Assembly (NCBI GenBank): GCA_017472255.1
Contig: JAFUQU010000033.1
Span: forward strand, 55,301-119,300
From: Clostridia bacterium
GTDB lineage: Bacteria; Bacillota; Clostridia; Oscillospirales; CAG-272
Reading direction: 5' to 3'
Length of the DNA: 64,000 bases
Below are positions 7,326-16,128 of this stretch, in pieces. Within the stretch, counting starts at the first letter, position 1. Each line of letters starts with the position of its first letter. The notes beneath the pieces were generated by a model, which searched no databases, had not been told where the DNA came from, and saw nothing but the letters and a program-made list of their open reading frames with translations. A program made the translations under genes and the position numbers.

Positions 7326-9297
7326 CGAGTACCACCATGGCGTGCATATCTACCTTTCCGACCTCAACGGTCACGCTGCCGTTCTCGTAAGTGAAGGGCA
7401 GCCCTGTTTCAATCATCTTACCATCCGCGTATTCCGCCTTATATACCCGTCTGGGAGCACAGGGCAGGGCGGCGGTCATGCGGATATCATAAAGCGGCAC
7501 AATGTCCTCAATCACTTCCACACCATTGCCGCGTTTGGTTGTGTGGGCGAAGAGCAGGTGCGCCACGTAGCGGCTTTCCTCCTCTTGTTTTGTGAGGGTC
7601 ACAATTCCCCGGTCAGGCAGATTGACGGCGATGGACTTTTCCCCGTCGGTGAGCAGCGCGGAGATCATATGCAGCGCCAGCTCCTTGAGATGATAGGAAC
7701 CGATCGTGGCGTAATCCTGGAACAGGTTCCACGCGATGTAGCCGGTGTTCTTCGTAAGAACCGCGCCGGGACGATCCGCACCGGGATTGTTGGGCGTATG
7801 CTTGTGGGAGCAGAAATGCTGGGGCGCGCGGTTGAAGTAGGTGTCCTCCAGCAGCGCTTCCACGCTGCCGTTGGTGACTTTCACGTTTTTCGCCTGTGTG
7901 TACATGACATAGGCAGTGCGTCCGTTCACCGTGTCGAATTCGGGAATCATATAGCTGGGGGTGTACTCGTTGGTACCCTCGCAGACGACGCCCAGATCGA
8001 GGGCAAACTCGTCCGCGTTCGGCTTCAGACCCGATTCGCCGGTGCAGAGAATCCTGCCGCCGCCCGCCAGATAGTTCTCCAGACGAGCCTTCAGCGTATC
8101 ATCCACCCGGATGACATCGGGGAGAATCAGCAGCTTATAGGGCGTTACATCCTCATACTGGTCAACCAGATTGAACAGATACTTTCCCTCCAGCAGAATG
8201 CGGGATGCGCCCACATCGAAGGGGCAGCTGCGGTCGGGGTGGTTGGAGAAGGCTTCGGCGCTCAGAACGGCAATGTCGGTAATCTGCTTTGCACCGCGCA
8301 CGTAAGGTTCTTTCGCCTCCACCTCGGCGTAGGCTTTGCCGATCAGACTATAGGTGGACAGGTTCATTTCGCCGGTGGGATGCAGCTGGTCGCCGATGGA
8401 GCATTTTGCGCCCTCGGCGATGGACAGCGCCACCTCGTAGCGCAGGGCGTTTGGATGCTTGAAGCCGCCGAATTCGCCCCACGAGGTATGGAACTTGCCG
8501 GTCATGCCCAGATATTCCATGCCCAGCGTCCGGCAGTAAGCCGCGGACATGGGGAAGTGGTCATAGCCCCAGCCGCCGGTAGGCAGGCTCTCCAGCTCCA
8601 AATGGGTGTCGAAGTGCGCGTGATCTCTCCGTCCGCGGGTGATATTGCCCGCGTTGTGGAAGATGGTGGTGTCGGGATTGTATCTGCGTACCACTTCCTC
8701 GGTGCGGCGGCAGTATTCGGCATAGACCATCATGCCGTGCTCCTTTACGTCGGCGGGATTGCGGGGGTCAAGCCCCTTTTCACGCATGGACTCCAGACAA
8801 TGCTGGCAGTAGCAGATACGGGGCGCGGAGATGTCGAGGAAAATGCCGGTGGGGTTATAGCGCTGCATAACTTCCTCCACCTGCGCCATCAGCACGTCGA
8901 GGTAGGGGGTGTTGTAGCAGAGCAGGTGATAATGCGCGCCGTTGAGGAAATCGGCGCCCGCGTTCGACGTGTTTTTGTTAAGATGCTCGGGATGCCTGCG
9001 GGCGTATTTCTCGTCAAAACCGGCGGACAGGTAAACCGGCGCGTTGACGCCCGCCTCTTTGCAAGCCTCCAGTTCTGCGGCAAGCAGGTCGAATTTCAGC
9101 TTTGGGTGGGTTTCGTTGGCCTTGGATGGGTGATAAGCCCAGCCGTGATGGCATTTTGAGAAGACCGTGATTGAATCCACATGACCCAGCTTCAGCGCCG
9201 CTTTGAACTGTTCCTTGTCGAAGCGGTCGCCGACGGACGGCACACACTCCGATGTATGGAAATCCAGGTGAACCTGGCGGCAGCGTAAGGGTTTCAT
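7318..9297 (-). CDS. GHL6 / GH151-like glycoside hydrolase with beta-galactosidase trimerisation-type domain
   Basis: This 659-aa protein begins with RQVHLDFHTSE and HHGWAYHPSK, the pattern of the hypothetical glycosyl hydrolase 6 family, which includes GH151 alpha-L-fucosidases and is related to GH42. An N-terminal TIM barrel (about 1-330; GIFLDISAPRICYCQHC at about 150) is followed by a Rossmann-like domain (about 345-500; KLLILPDVIRVDD, GGRILCTGESG) like the trimerisation domain of GH42 enzymes, and a beta-rich C-terminal domain. No signal peptide is seen. A fucosidase or galactosidase acting on imported oligosaccharides fits, but the catalytic pair cannot be assigned here. It heads an operon with the GNAT and GH36 genes. 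Confidence 0.75.
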   Translation of the reverse strand: MKPLRCRQVHLDFHTSECVPSVGDRFDKEQFKAALKLGHVDSITVFSKCHHGWAYHPSKANETHPKLKFDLLAAELEACKEAGVNAPVYLSAGFDEKYARRHPEHLNKNTSNAGADFLNGAHYHLLCYNTPYLDVLMAQVEEVMQRYNPTGIFLDISAPRICYCQHCLESMREKGLDPRNPADVKEHGMMVYAEYCRRTEEVVRRYNPDTTIFHNAGNITRGRRDHAHFDTHLELESLPTGGWGYDHFPMSAAYCRTLGMEYLGMTGKFHTSWGEFGGFKHPNALRYEVALSIAEGAKCSIGDQLHPTGEMNLSTYSLIGKAYAEVEAKEPYVRGAKQITDIAVLSAEAFSNHPDRSCPFDVGASRILLEGKYLFNLVDQYEDVTPYKLLILPDVIRVDDTLKARLENYLAGGGRILCTGESGLKPNADEFALDLGVVCEGTNEYTPSYMIPEFDTVNGRTAYVMYTQAKNVKVTNGSVEALLEDTYFNRAPQHFCSHKHTPNNPGADRPGAVLTKNTGYIAWNLFQDYATIGSYHLKELALHMISALLTDGEKSIAVNLPDRGIVTLTKQEEESRYVAHLLFAHTTKRGNGVEVIEDIVPLYDIRMTAALPCAPRRVYKAEYADGKMIETGLPFTYENGSVTVEVGKVDMHAMVVLDV

Positions 9298-9334
9298 AGG
9301 AAAATCCTCCGTGATTAATAAATGTACCTATATA

Positions 9335-9371
9335 ATAATACAATATCGGCTTGAAAAAGTCAAGCCGATAT
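9335..9371 (-). promoter_or_regulatory. Promoter embedded in a palindrome upstream of the GHL6 operon (also a candidate histidine-kinase terminator)
   Basis: Perfect 12-bp arms ATATCGGCTTGA (9343-9354) and TCAAGCCGATAT (9360-9371) flank a 5-base loop. On the minus strand the palindrome holds the -35 TTGACT (9358-9363), with a 17-bp spacer and the -10 TATTAT (9335-9340) feeding the GHL6 gene. The same hairpin lies 46 bases after the histidine kinase stop and is followed by TGTATTATT, so it could also end that transcript. Confidence 0.6.
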
Positions 9372-9417
9372 GATAAATTATACTGTTTTCTGCATATTTT
9401 TTACGGGAAAAGACACA

Positions 9418-10932
9418 CTACAGCTCAAACCAGAAGGTAGAGCCTTTGCCCAGCTCGCTTTCCACACCGTAACGGGCGTGGTGTTGTTCAAGGATTCCTT
9501 TGACAATCGACAGCCCCAGTCCGGAGCCGGTCTGGGCGCGGCGGTGGAGCTTGTCTACCTTGTAATAACGATCCCAGATGTGCTCGATGTTATCCGGGGC
9601 GATGCCTTCGCCGTGGTCGGTGACTTCAATGCGAACCGCCCGCTGACCGTCATGTTCCACCAGCCGCTGTGTCACCTGAACCACCTTATCGCTGCCCGAA
9701 TGGGTGATGGCGTTGTTGATGTAGTTGTAGATCACCTGTAAAATCCGTGTGCGGTCGGCGTTGACCATGACCTCCTCGTCCGAGTGGAAATCGATGATCC
9801 AGCCGTCTTGTTCGGTCAGCTTGGCAAACCGTCCGATGACCTCGCGGATGGTCTCGGTGATGTTGAAGTCAGTCAGCGTCAAGGTTTGGGTGCCGGACTG
9901 AATCTTGGAGATGTCCAGCACATCGTTGACCAGCGATGTGAGCCGTTTCGCCTCGTCGATGATAATCTGCACGTTTTCGGGCGTATTTTCGCCGGGAAGG
10001 TCGCGCATGACTTCGGCATAGCCCTCGATCATGGTCAGGGGCGTGCGCAGGTCGTGGGAGATGTTGGCGATCAGCTCCCGCTGGAGCGCGCCGGTTTTGG
10101 ACAGCTCCTGCGACGCATAGTTCAGCGAATCGGACAGTTCGGCGATCTCCCGGTAGCCCGATGCGTCGAAATGCACATCGTAATTGCCGCCCGCCAGCTG
10201 ACGGGCGCCCGCACTCATTTTAGCCAGCGGCTGCGCCACGCGCTTTGCCAGAAGGAAGGAGAGCAGCGCCGCCAGAGCCGCCATGATGGCGGTGATCAGC
10301 AGCAGCTCGGTCTGGAGCGTGCGGATGGTGGAGCCGACGGGGGAAATGGTGGTGTTCAGGATGATGATCACATCCTTGCCGCGGGCTTCGGAACTGACAA
10401 TCTTGGTGTAGATGACGCTCTCGCCCATGGTGGTATTGGTAGAATCCACCAGATCTTTGAAGTATTCTGCGTCATACAGACCGCTGCGGAAGGCGTCCCG
10501 CTGGAAGCGGGTCAGCTTCTCGCCGCCCTGCTGCACGGCGTTGGCATAGAGCCGCAGAATGTTGGAGGCGGTCATGTTGTGGATGGTGCAGTCCTGCAAT
10601 ACGTCGTGAGTGGACAGGATGTTTCCGCTGGAATCGAGAATCATGGTGCAGACCTCGTGATCCTGTGCGATCTGTCCGACATAGGTATTCAGCGTGCTGT
10701 CGTCCAGCTCGCTGATTGCGGCGATGCTCTGCGCCGAGCGTTCGATTTCGTTGATGCGGACGGTTTTGTAGATTTCCTCGAAAAACACCACCTGAAAGAG
10801 CCAGAGCAGCCCCAGCAGGATGCAGAGGAAAAGCATCATGTAAGCAAAAAACTTCCAACGGATGCCAACGCGGCTGGTATGTTGATTCAGCCGTCCTGAT
10901 GCGGTCTTATTTTGACTCAAAGCGATAGCCAA
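9418..10932 (-). CDS. HAMP-domain sensor histidine kinase
   Basis: This 504-aa membrane sensor kinase has TM1 at about 27-50, an extracellular sensing region at about 51-205, TM2 at about 208-229, HAMP at about 230-283, and HisKA with ANISHDLRTPLT (phospho-acceptor H293). The HATPase domain follows (N box NYINNAITHS, G1 DHGEGIAP, G2 TGSGLGLSIVKG). It pairs with the OmpR-type regulator encoded just upstream. The genes overlap by 26 bases if the first ATG is used; a start slightly downstream would reduce this. The stimulus is unknown. No obvious target operon such as an ABC transporter adjoins it. Confidence 0.92.
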   Translation of the reverse strand: MAIALSQNKTASGRLNQHTSRVGIRWKFFAYMMLFLCILLGLLWLFQVVFFEEIYKTVRINEIERSAQSIAAISELDDSTLNTYVGQIAQDHEVCTMILDSSGNILSTHDVLQDCTIHNMTASNILRLYANAVQQGGEKLTRFQRDAFRSGLYDAEYFKDLVDSTNTTMGESVIYTKIVSSEARGKDVIIILNTTISPVGSTIRTLQTELLLITAIMAALAALLSFLLAKRVAQPLAKMSAGARQLAGGNYDVHFDASGYREIAELSDSLNYASQELSKTGALQRELIANISHDLRTPLTMIEGYAEVMRDLPGENTPENVQIIIDEAKRLTSLVNDVLDISKIQSGTQTLTLTDFNITETIREVIGRFAKLTEQDGWIIDFHSDEEVMVNADRTRILQVIYNYINNAITHSGSDKVVQVTQRLVEHDGQRAVRIEVTDHGEGIAPDNIEHIWDRYYKVDKLHRRAQTGSGLGLSIVKGILEQHHARYGVESELGKGSTFWFEL

Positions 10933-11590
10933 CCCCCCGCAGCGTGACGATCAGCCGCGAATATTCGCCCAGACTCTTGCGCAGCAGTTTAATGTGGGTG
11001 TCCAGCGTGCGGTCGTCGCCGTAGAAATCGTAGCCCCAGACCTCGGTGATCAGCTTTTCCCGGGAGAGGGCGATGTTGCGGTTTTTCAGCATATAGAAGA
11101 ACAGATCGTACTCCTTGGGGGACATATCCACCCGTTTGCCGTCCACATAGACCAGTCTGGCAGTGATGTCTGCCTTCAGTCCGCCGATCTCCACCACCTC
11201 ATTGGGGCGGGCAGCGGCTGTGGAGGAAGCGTGGGTACGCTTGAGCACCGCGTCGATGCGCAGCATCAGCTCCTTGGGGGAGAAGGGCTTGACCACATAG
11301 TCGTCCACGCCCAGCTCGAAGCCGTTGATTTTATCGTATTCCTCGCCCCGGGCAGACAGCATGATAATGGGCGTACTGCTGGTCTTGCGGATTTCGCGGC
11401 AGGCGGAGAAGCCGTCCAGCTCGGGCATCATGATGTCCATGATGATGATGTCGAACTCCTTCTCCCGGCAGAGCTGAACAGCCTGCATACCGTCGGCGGC
11501 TTCCGTGACCTCGTGCCCTTCGAATTCGGCGTATTTGCGGATGAGCTTGCGGATCATCTCCTCGTCATCCACCGTCAGAATTTTATACAT
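10907..11590 (-). CDS. OmpR/PhoB-family response regulator
   Basis: This 227-aa protein starts at the ATG at 11588-11590, preceded by AAAGGATG about 10 bases upstream. A longer in-frame GTG start would consume that ribosome site. The receiver domain has the acidic pair DDEE (8-11), the phospho-acceptor D52 in IIIMDIMMPELDG, a Ser in IIMLSARG and K in VVKPFSPKEL. The C-terminal winged helix (about 130-227) has SPKEYDLFFYML, SREKLITEVWGYDFYGDDRT and LRGVGYRFE. It is the partner of the overlapping kinase gene and is probably autoregulated with it from the promoter at 11626-11654. Confidence 0.95.
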   Translation of the reverse strand: MYKILTVDDEEMIRKLIRKYAEFEGHEVTEAADGMQAVQLCREKEFDIIIMDIMMPELDGFSACREIRKTSSTPIIMLSARGEEYDKINGFELGVDDYVVKPFSPKELMLRIDAVLKRTHASSTAAARPNEVVEIGGLKADITARLVYVDGKRVDMSPKEYDLFFYMLKNRNIALSREKLITEVWGYDFYGDDRTLDTHIKLLRKSLGEYSRLIVTLRGVGYRFESK

Positions 11591-11625
11591 TAAGGTAACA
11601 CATCCTTTCACAGGTTCATATTAAT

Positions 11626-11654
11626 ATTATAACCGTTCCCGCTGCCGATTGCAA
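11626..11654 (-). promoter_or_regulatory. SigA-type promoter of the two-component operon
   Basis: On the minus strand TTGCAA (11649-11654), a 17-bp spacer and TATAAT (11626-11631) lie about 35 bases upstream of the response-regulator ATG. Confidence 0.65.
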
Positions 11655-11701
11655 GAGGGTTCACCATAATTTCACAAAACAAATACCCCGCATTCACAAG
11701 A

Positions 11702-11727
11702 GAGCGGCGCGCGTCAGCGCACCGCTC
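11702..11727 (-). terminator. Candidate mazF terminator
   Basis: A hairpin with outer arms GAGCGG/CCGCTC and inner GCGC arms lies 12 bases after the mazF stop. The downstream minus-strand T content is low (TCTTG), so it is a weak call. Confidence 0.4.
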
Positions 11728-11738
11728 GGAATGTTTAT

Positions 11739-12092
11739 TTATACCGTAGTCGCAAGCCCGAAGCTGACGCCGATGGCGTTGTTGACCTGCTGCATCATCG
11801 TATCGTCCAGATGACCCATTTTTTCCTTCAGCCGCTTCTTGTCGATGGTGCGGATCTGCTCCAGCAGAATCACCGAGTCCTTGGCCAGCCCGAAGCGGTC
11901 GGCGAGGACATCGATGTGGGTGGGCAGACGGGTTTTGCCCACCTGACTGGTGATGGCAGCGGCAATGACGGTGGGGCTGTATCGGTTGCCTACATCGTTC
12001 TGCACGATAAGTACGGGACGCAGTCCGCCCTGTTCGGAGCCAACCACCGGGCTTAAGTCTGCATAATAGATATCTCCGCGTTTAACGGTCAT
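11739..12092 (-). CDS. mazF: MazF/EndoA-type mRNA interferase (PemK-like)
   Basis: This 117-aa protein closely follows the NdoA/MazF family of Firmicutes. It starts [20 protein letters not shown] with the conserved [11 protein letters not shown] strand, ITSQ at about 50, THIDV, and [16 protein letters not shown] in the C-terminal half. MazF enzymes cut single-stranded RNA at short motifs and are normally held by a MazE/NdoAI antitoxin encoded just upstream. Here the roughly 250 bases upstream hold no recognisable antitoxin gene. Only a 25-codon open frame (12100-12177, minus strand, Lys/Glu-rich, no good ribosome site) precedes it. It is either a solitary toxin paired in trans or has a non-canonical mini-antitoxin. 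Confidence 0.9.
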   Translation of the reverse strand: MTVKRGDIYYADLSPVVGSEQGGLRPVLIVQNDVGNRYSPTVIAAAITSQVGKTRLPTHIDVLADRFGLAKDSVILLEQIRTIDKKRLKEKMGHLDDTMMQQVNNAIGVSFGLATTV

Positions 12093-12308
12093 AGAAAATT
12101 CACTCTCCCTGAGATTTTTTCACCGTGATTTCTGTTTCGGTACCCTTATTTTTACCTGCCGGGCGATTTTTAATCATGCGCGGTCTGGAAATTTGCGGCA
12201 GGAACGTCCGTTGTTATTGTATGAGCGCGCCGCGCCGCAGGTTTTCGGGGCGGATTCTGTCGATTGGCCCTGTCGAGGAAAGTTCACAAAATAATTTGCG
12301 TCAGGGGC

Positions 12309-12337
12309 TTGACAAATCGCCTGGGATTGTATATAAT
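12309..12337 (+). promoter_or_regulatory. Perfect-consensus SigA promoter for tRNA-Gly
   Basis: TTGACA (12309-12314), a 17-bp spacer and TATAAT (12332-12337) lie 12 bases upstream of the mature tRNA 5' end. Both hexamers are exact consensus, as expected for stable RNA. Confidence 0.85.
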
Positions 12338-12349
12338 ATTAGTATAAAC

Positions 12350-12423
12350 GCAAACGTAATTTAGTGGCAGAATCTCAGCTTCCCAAGCTGATGGTGCGGG
12401 TTCGATTCCCGTCGTTTGCTCCA
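12350..12423 (+). tRNA. tRNA-Gly (anticodon CCC)
   Basis: The 74-base gene folds as a cloverleaf. The acceptor stem pairs GCAAACG (12350-12356) with CGTTTGC (12413-12419). The anticodon stem TCAGC/GCTGA encloses the loop TTCCCAA, giving anticodon CCC and reading GGG. The T-arm has GGTTCGATTCC. CCA is encoded at 12421-12423. It has its own consensus promoter upstream and a hairpin terminator 8 bases downstream. Confidence 0.95.
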
Positions 12424-12430
12424 GCCGATG

Positions 12431-12457
12431 AGAATCGCCCGAACGGGCGATTCTTTT
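12431..12457 (+). terminator. tRNA-Gly terminator
   Basis: A 10-bp perfect stem (AGAATCGCCC / GGGCGATTCT) with a GAAC tetraloop ends in TTTTG. It separates the tRNA from dinB, although read-through could feed dinB. Confidence 0.75.
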
Positions 12458-12478
12458 GCTTTACAAGGAGGTGATGGC

Positions 12479-13738
12479 ATGGCGGAACGATTGATATTCC
12501 ACGTGGACGTGAACAGCGCGTTTCTGTCGTGGGAAGCGGCCAAACGTGTGGCTGAGGGCGGGGAAGACCTGCGGCTGATTCCGTCGGCGGTGGGTGGAGA
12601 CGCGGACAAGCGTACAGGCGTAATCCTCGCCAAGTCCATTCCCGCTAAAAAATACGGCGTCAAAACCGGCGAGGCGGTGGCCGCAGCACTGCGCAAATGC
12701 CCGAACCTGACGCTGGTGAAATCGGACTTCCGCCTTTATGTCCGCTGTTCCCGGGCGTTCACCGACATCTGCCGCCGCTATACGCCCGCCATCGAGAAAT
12801 TCTCCATCGACGAATGCTTCCTCGATATGACCGGCGGCGAGCTGCTTTTCCCCAATCCTGTGGAAACCGCCCGCGCACTGAAGGACGCTATCCGGGATGA
12901 GCTGGGCTTTACGGTGAACGTGGGTATCGCGCACAACAAGGTGCTGGCAAAGATGGCCAGCGACTTTGAAAAGCCCGATCGGGTACATACGCTGTTCGAG
13001 GACGAAATCCCGGGCAAGCTCTGGCCGCTTCCGGTGGGCGAGCTGTATGCCGTGGGGGAAGCGACGGCGGCACGGCTGGAGAAGGCCTGTATCCGCACCA
13101 TCGGACAGCTGGCGCAGACCGATCTCGCTATTCTTCAGTCGCTGGTGGGCGTGAAGCTGGGCAGACTGCTCCACGACTACGCCAACGGCATCGACGATTC
13201 GCCTGTTGTGACCGAGCCGGAGCGCGCCAAGGGCTACAGCATTTCCACCACACTGGAGCAGGACGTGACCGATCGCGGGACGGCGGCGAAGATTCTGCTG
13301 GCGCTGGCTGACAGCGTGGCTTCCCGGATGCGCGCCGATGACGCAAAGGCTTACTGCGTCTCCACCGCCATCCGTTCCAGCAGCTTCAAAAACCGCTCCC
13401 ATCAGCAGAAGCTGTCCGAGCCGACTGATATCACCGACGAAATCTATCAAAAAGCCCTGCGCCTTTTCGACGAGCTGTGGGACGGGCGCACGCCCCTTCG
13501 TCTGCTGGGGATTTCGCTGACAGACATCGTCTACGGCGGCGTCGGGCAGATGACCCTTTTCCCCGATGAACGAAAGGAGCGCGCCCGCCAGGTTGACAAA
13601 GCCGTGGACGACATCCGCCGCCGGTTTGGCAGCGAAACGATTGTGCGCGGGACGATCTGTCAGTCCGCGCCCGATGTGGGACGCAAATACAAGGCGCAGA
13701 TTGAGAATAAACAGAAAGAAAACAAGGAGAGATCATAA
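12479..13738 (+). CDS. dinB: DNA polymerase IV (Y-family translesion polymerase)
   Basis: This 419-aa Y-family polymerase extends past damaged template bases with low fidelity. The palm carries [12 protein letters not shown] (metal ligand D10) and FSIDECFLD (D111, E112), the steric-gate region is in SAFLSW, and helix-hairpin-helix and little-finger regions follow (about 180-350). The start is the ATG at 12479, behind AAGGAGGTGAT (12465-12475), an 11-base match to the 16S anti-Shine-Dalgarno. The usual C-terminal beta-clamp-binding role may be served by GQMTLFPDE at about 360. The stop overlaps the next ATG by one base (TAATG), so translation is coupled to the macro-domain gene. No SOS operator was recognised. 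Confidence 0.93.
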   Translation: MAERLIFHVDVNSAFLSWEAAKRVAEGGEDLRLIPSAVGGDADKRTGVILAKSIPAKKYGVKTGEAVAAALRKCPNLTLVKSDFRLYVRCSRAFTDICRRYTPAIEKFSIDECFLDMTGGELLFPNPVETARALKDAIRDELGFTVNVGIAHNKVLAKMASDFEKPDRVHTLFEDEIPGKLWPLPVGELYAVGEATAARLEKACIRTIGQLAQTDLAILQSLVGVKLGRLLHDYANGIDDSPVVTEPERAKGYSISTTLEQDVTDRGTAAKILLALADSVASRMRADDAKAYCVSTAIRSSSFKNRSHQQKLSEPTDITDEIYQKALRLFDELWDGRTPLRLLGISLTDIVYGGVGQMTLFPDERKERARQVDKAVDDIRRRFGSETIVRGTICQSAPDVGRKYKAQIENKQKENKERS

Positions 13739-14727
13739 TGCCGCTGATTATTGTAAGAAACGACATCACCAAAATGAAGGTGGACGCCATTGTCAACGCC
13801 GCCAATGAAACGTTGATGGGCGGCGGAGGCGTGGACGGCGCCATCCACCGTGCTGCGGGTCCGGAGCTGCTAGCTGAATGCGCGAAGCTGAACGGCTGCA
13901 AAACCGGGCAGGCAAAGCTGACAAAGGGCTATAACCTGCCCGCAAAGTACGTGATTCACACCGTGGGACCGATCTGGTACGGCGGCGAGCGCTGGGAGCG
14001 GGAGCTGCTGACCTCCTGCTACAAAACGTCTCTGGAGCTGGCGGCGGAGATGAAATGCGGCACGGTGGCGTTTCCGCTGATTTCTTCGGGGGCATATGGC
14101 TATCCCAAGGCGGAGGCGCTTCAGGTGGCCTGCGATACCATCCGCGCCTTTCTGGAGACCCACGAAATGACCGTCTACATGGTGATCTTCGACGCCGAAA
14201 CGTTCACCATCAGCATGGAACGCCAGCAGGACATTCAACAGTACATCGACGACCGCTATGCCCGAACGCAGAAGGAAATGTACAACGAATGCTGCCGCCC
14301 CGTTATGCTGGCGTCACAAGCCGCTCCCGCCGCGCCGGCAAAGAAGCGGTTCAGCCTGTCCGGGCTGACCAGACGGCTGATTAAGGTGGATGAGAGCTTT
14401 TCGCAGATGCTGCTGCGCAAGATCGACGAGTCGGGTATGACCGACGCCCAGTGCTATAAGAAAGCGAACATCGACCGCAAGCTCTTTTCGAAGATTCGCA
14501 GCGATCCCGGCTACCGTCCCAGCAAGCCCACGGTGCTGGCCTTCGCCATCGCGCTGGAGCTGCCGCTGGACGAATTGCGGGAGATGCTGACCAAAGCAGG
14601 CTTTGCCCTGTCTCCAAGCAGCAAGGCGGACATTATCGTGGAGTATTTCGTCGAGCAGGGGAATTACGATATCTTTCAGATCAACGAGGCTTTGTTTGCC
14701 TTTGATCAGAGCTTGCTGGGGGCGTGA
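13738..14727 (+). CDS. Macro-domain ADP-ribose hydrolase-like protein fused to a helix-turn-helix-like C-terminal domain
   Basis: This 329-aa two-domain protein has a macro domain (about 1-170) with [27 protein letters not shown] and the substrate loop [12 protein letters not shown], matching MacroD/YmdB-type ADP-ribose or O-acetyl-ADP-ribose deacetylases. A linker rich in Ala and Pro (about 190-205) leads to about 110 residues with [37 protein letters not shown] and [13 protein letters not shown], resembling an XRE-type helical DNA-binding fold. A role in removing or sensing ADP-ribose, coupled to DNA or partner binding, is inferred. It overlaps dinB by one base and the next gene's possible GTG start by four, so it lies within one operon. 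Confidence 0.85.
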   Translation: MPLIIVRNDITKMKVDAIVNAANETLMGGGGVDGAIHRAAGPELLAECAKLNGCKTGQAKLTKGYNLPAKYVIHTVGPIWYGGERWERELLTSCYKTSLELAAEMKCGTVAFPLISSGAYGYPKAEALQVACDTIRAFLETHEMTVYMVIFDAETFTISMERQQDIQQYIDDRYARTQKEMYNECCRPVMLASQAAPAAPAKKRFSLSGLTRRLIKVDESFSQMLLRKIDESGMTDAQCYKKANIDRKLFSKIRSDPGYRPSKPTVLAFAIALELPLDELREMLTKAGFALSPSSKADIIVEYFVEQGNYDIFQINEALFAFDQSLLGA

Positions 14728-14729
14728 GA

Positions 14730-16127
14730 ATGGATTATAAGAAATTCAAAAAGCTGAACATCGATCTTTCCCCGCTGGGACTTCTGCCCGGTGAGAAAAG
14801 GAGCGATTATCTCCTGACGCCGAAAGGGGCGAAGGTGATTGGCTGGCTAGGCGTGGACGGCATTCACTTCTGCTTTATCCGCGGCTTTGGGGAGATGGTG
14901 TTCGCCGTCGATCCCACGGGCATTCCCGGCAGTCATGTACATCCGTTGGCGGAGAACTTCGAGGATTTCCTGCGGCTGCTGATGGTCTGCGGCGATGTGA
15001 ACGCGCTGGAGCAGGCGTATCGATGGGATCGGAAAAGGTTTGACGAATTTCTCGCGGAAAATCCCATCACCGACCAACAGCGGGCGGTCATCGACACGCT
15101 GCGGGCGGATACCGGGCTTACGCCGATGGCGGACGCCTTCGGCTGTGTGAAGGCGATGCAGGCGGGCTTCGATTACGACAGGCTGCAATATAAACGGGCG
15201 TATTATGAGCTGCCGCTCCCCGAGCCGGTTGAGCCGGAGATGCCTGAGTGGACGGCGCAGTTCGGACAGGGCTTCTGGGAAACCTGTGGTCGGGGACGTC
15301 CGGGGCAGGAAATTCCGATCGACGCGCGGTTTGCGTGGAACGGATACGATTGGTGGGTGCCGTCGGTCTATGCGTGCGGCGAGGGGCTGGTAGTCGATCT
15401 GGTCGTGCAGGCAGAGGAAGTCAGGTGCGGTTTCAGCGTATCCATCAACGGCGCCGAAGTCAAGGCGAAAAGCTGGAGAAGCTCTCATTGGACGCCCGGC
15501 GATACCGCCTGGAATCTGCGTTGGACGATGGAGCATTTCGGCTGTGATTCTTCGCTTCATTGGGTATTCTACCGCGTTTCCTTTTGCTGGGCGACGGCGC
15601 GCAAGCCTAAGCTGCGCAGCCTGTCGCTGACGCTGCTGCCCAAGCCCACCACAAAGTACGGCGATCATTTTACCGCCGAGATTGGCAGAAGCATTCCTTT
15701 CACCCATCCCTTTACCGGGCAGAAGCACACGCTTGTCGTGGATTCGCTGACCGACAAGACTTTGCCGGAGAACGAGCGGCGTGTTCATGGGCTGGAGCTG
15801 CCGTTCTGCTATACAGCGATGACCTTCCATGTGGAGCCGTCCTTACCCAAGGGCAGCTTCTTCGTGGGGGACGGCAATCCGAACGATCATCCCCGTTCTG
15901 TATCAGGTACGGCGGAGGATCTGTCCGGCGCTGCTTCTATCGGCATCATCGGCGGCGCGGACGGACCGACGGCGGTATTTGTCAGCCATTCGCCCCAATC
16001 CCGTCCGGCAGCGGGACAGGGGGCGTTGTCCTCGCTGACCTTCGAGCCGCGGAAGGTGATCTGGGGAATGCGGTTCGTGCGCACAGAGGGCGAACCGATC
16101 ACCGTAAATCTAATGGAGGTAGTATGA
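14730..16127 (+). CDS. Unrecognised protein with a C-terminal GADGPT motif
   Basis: I do not recognise this 465-aa protein as a family member. The ATG at 14730 is chosen; an in-frame GTG at 14724 would overlap the macro gene by 4 bases. It looks soluble, with many Trp/Gly/Pro residues and no signal peptide or membrane segment. At about 403-418 it carries SIGIIGGADGPTAVFV. The core of this motif is the signature of the beta subunit of sodium-pumping decarboxylases (OadB/GcdB), but here it lacks the membrane helices of that family. A beta-strand-rich C-terminal region surrounds it. It sits 2 bases after the macro gene and 1 base before the M20 peptidase gene. Confidence 0.7.
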   Translation: MDYKKFKKLNIDLSPLGLLPGEKRSDYLLTPKGAKVIGWLGVDGIHFCFIRGFGEMVFAVDPTGIPGSHVHPLAENFEDFLRLLMVCGDVNALEQAYRWDRKRFDEFLAENPITDQQRAVIDTLRADTGLTPMADAFGCVKAMQAGFDYDRLQYKRAYYELPLPEPVEPEMPEWTAQFGQGFWETCGRGRPGQEIPIDARFAWNGYDWWVPSVYACGEGLVVDLVVQAEEVRCGFSVSINGAEVKAKSWRSSHWTPGDTAWNLRWTMEHFGCDSSLHWVFYRVSFCWATARKPKLRSLSLTLLPKPTTKYGDHFTAEIGRSIPFTHPFTGQKHTLVVDSLTDKTLPENERRVHGLELPFCYTAMTFHVEPSLPKGSFFVGDGNPNDHPRSVSGTAEDLSGAASIGIIGGADGPTAVFVSHSPQSRPAAGQGALSSLTFEPRKVIWGMRFVRTEGEPITVNLMEVV

Positions 16128-16128
16128 C

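Noticed and set aside
12100..12177. 25-codon frame upstream of mazF as an antitoxin gene
   Set aside because: Not listed as a gene because it has no ribosome site and no similarity to MazE/NdoAI that I can see. Kept only as a possibility in the findings.
12361..12696. 111-codon minus-strand frame across tRNA-Gly and the dinB start
   Set aside because: It overlaps a well-folded tRNA, its promoter-proximal terminator and dinB coding sequence; no ribosome site or known motif.
15936..15983. Calling the GADGPT protein a sodium-pumping decarboxylase beta subunit
   Set aside because: Only the 16-residue motif matches; the rest lacks membrane helices and the family's size and order.
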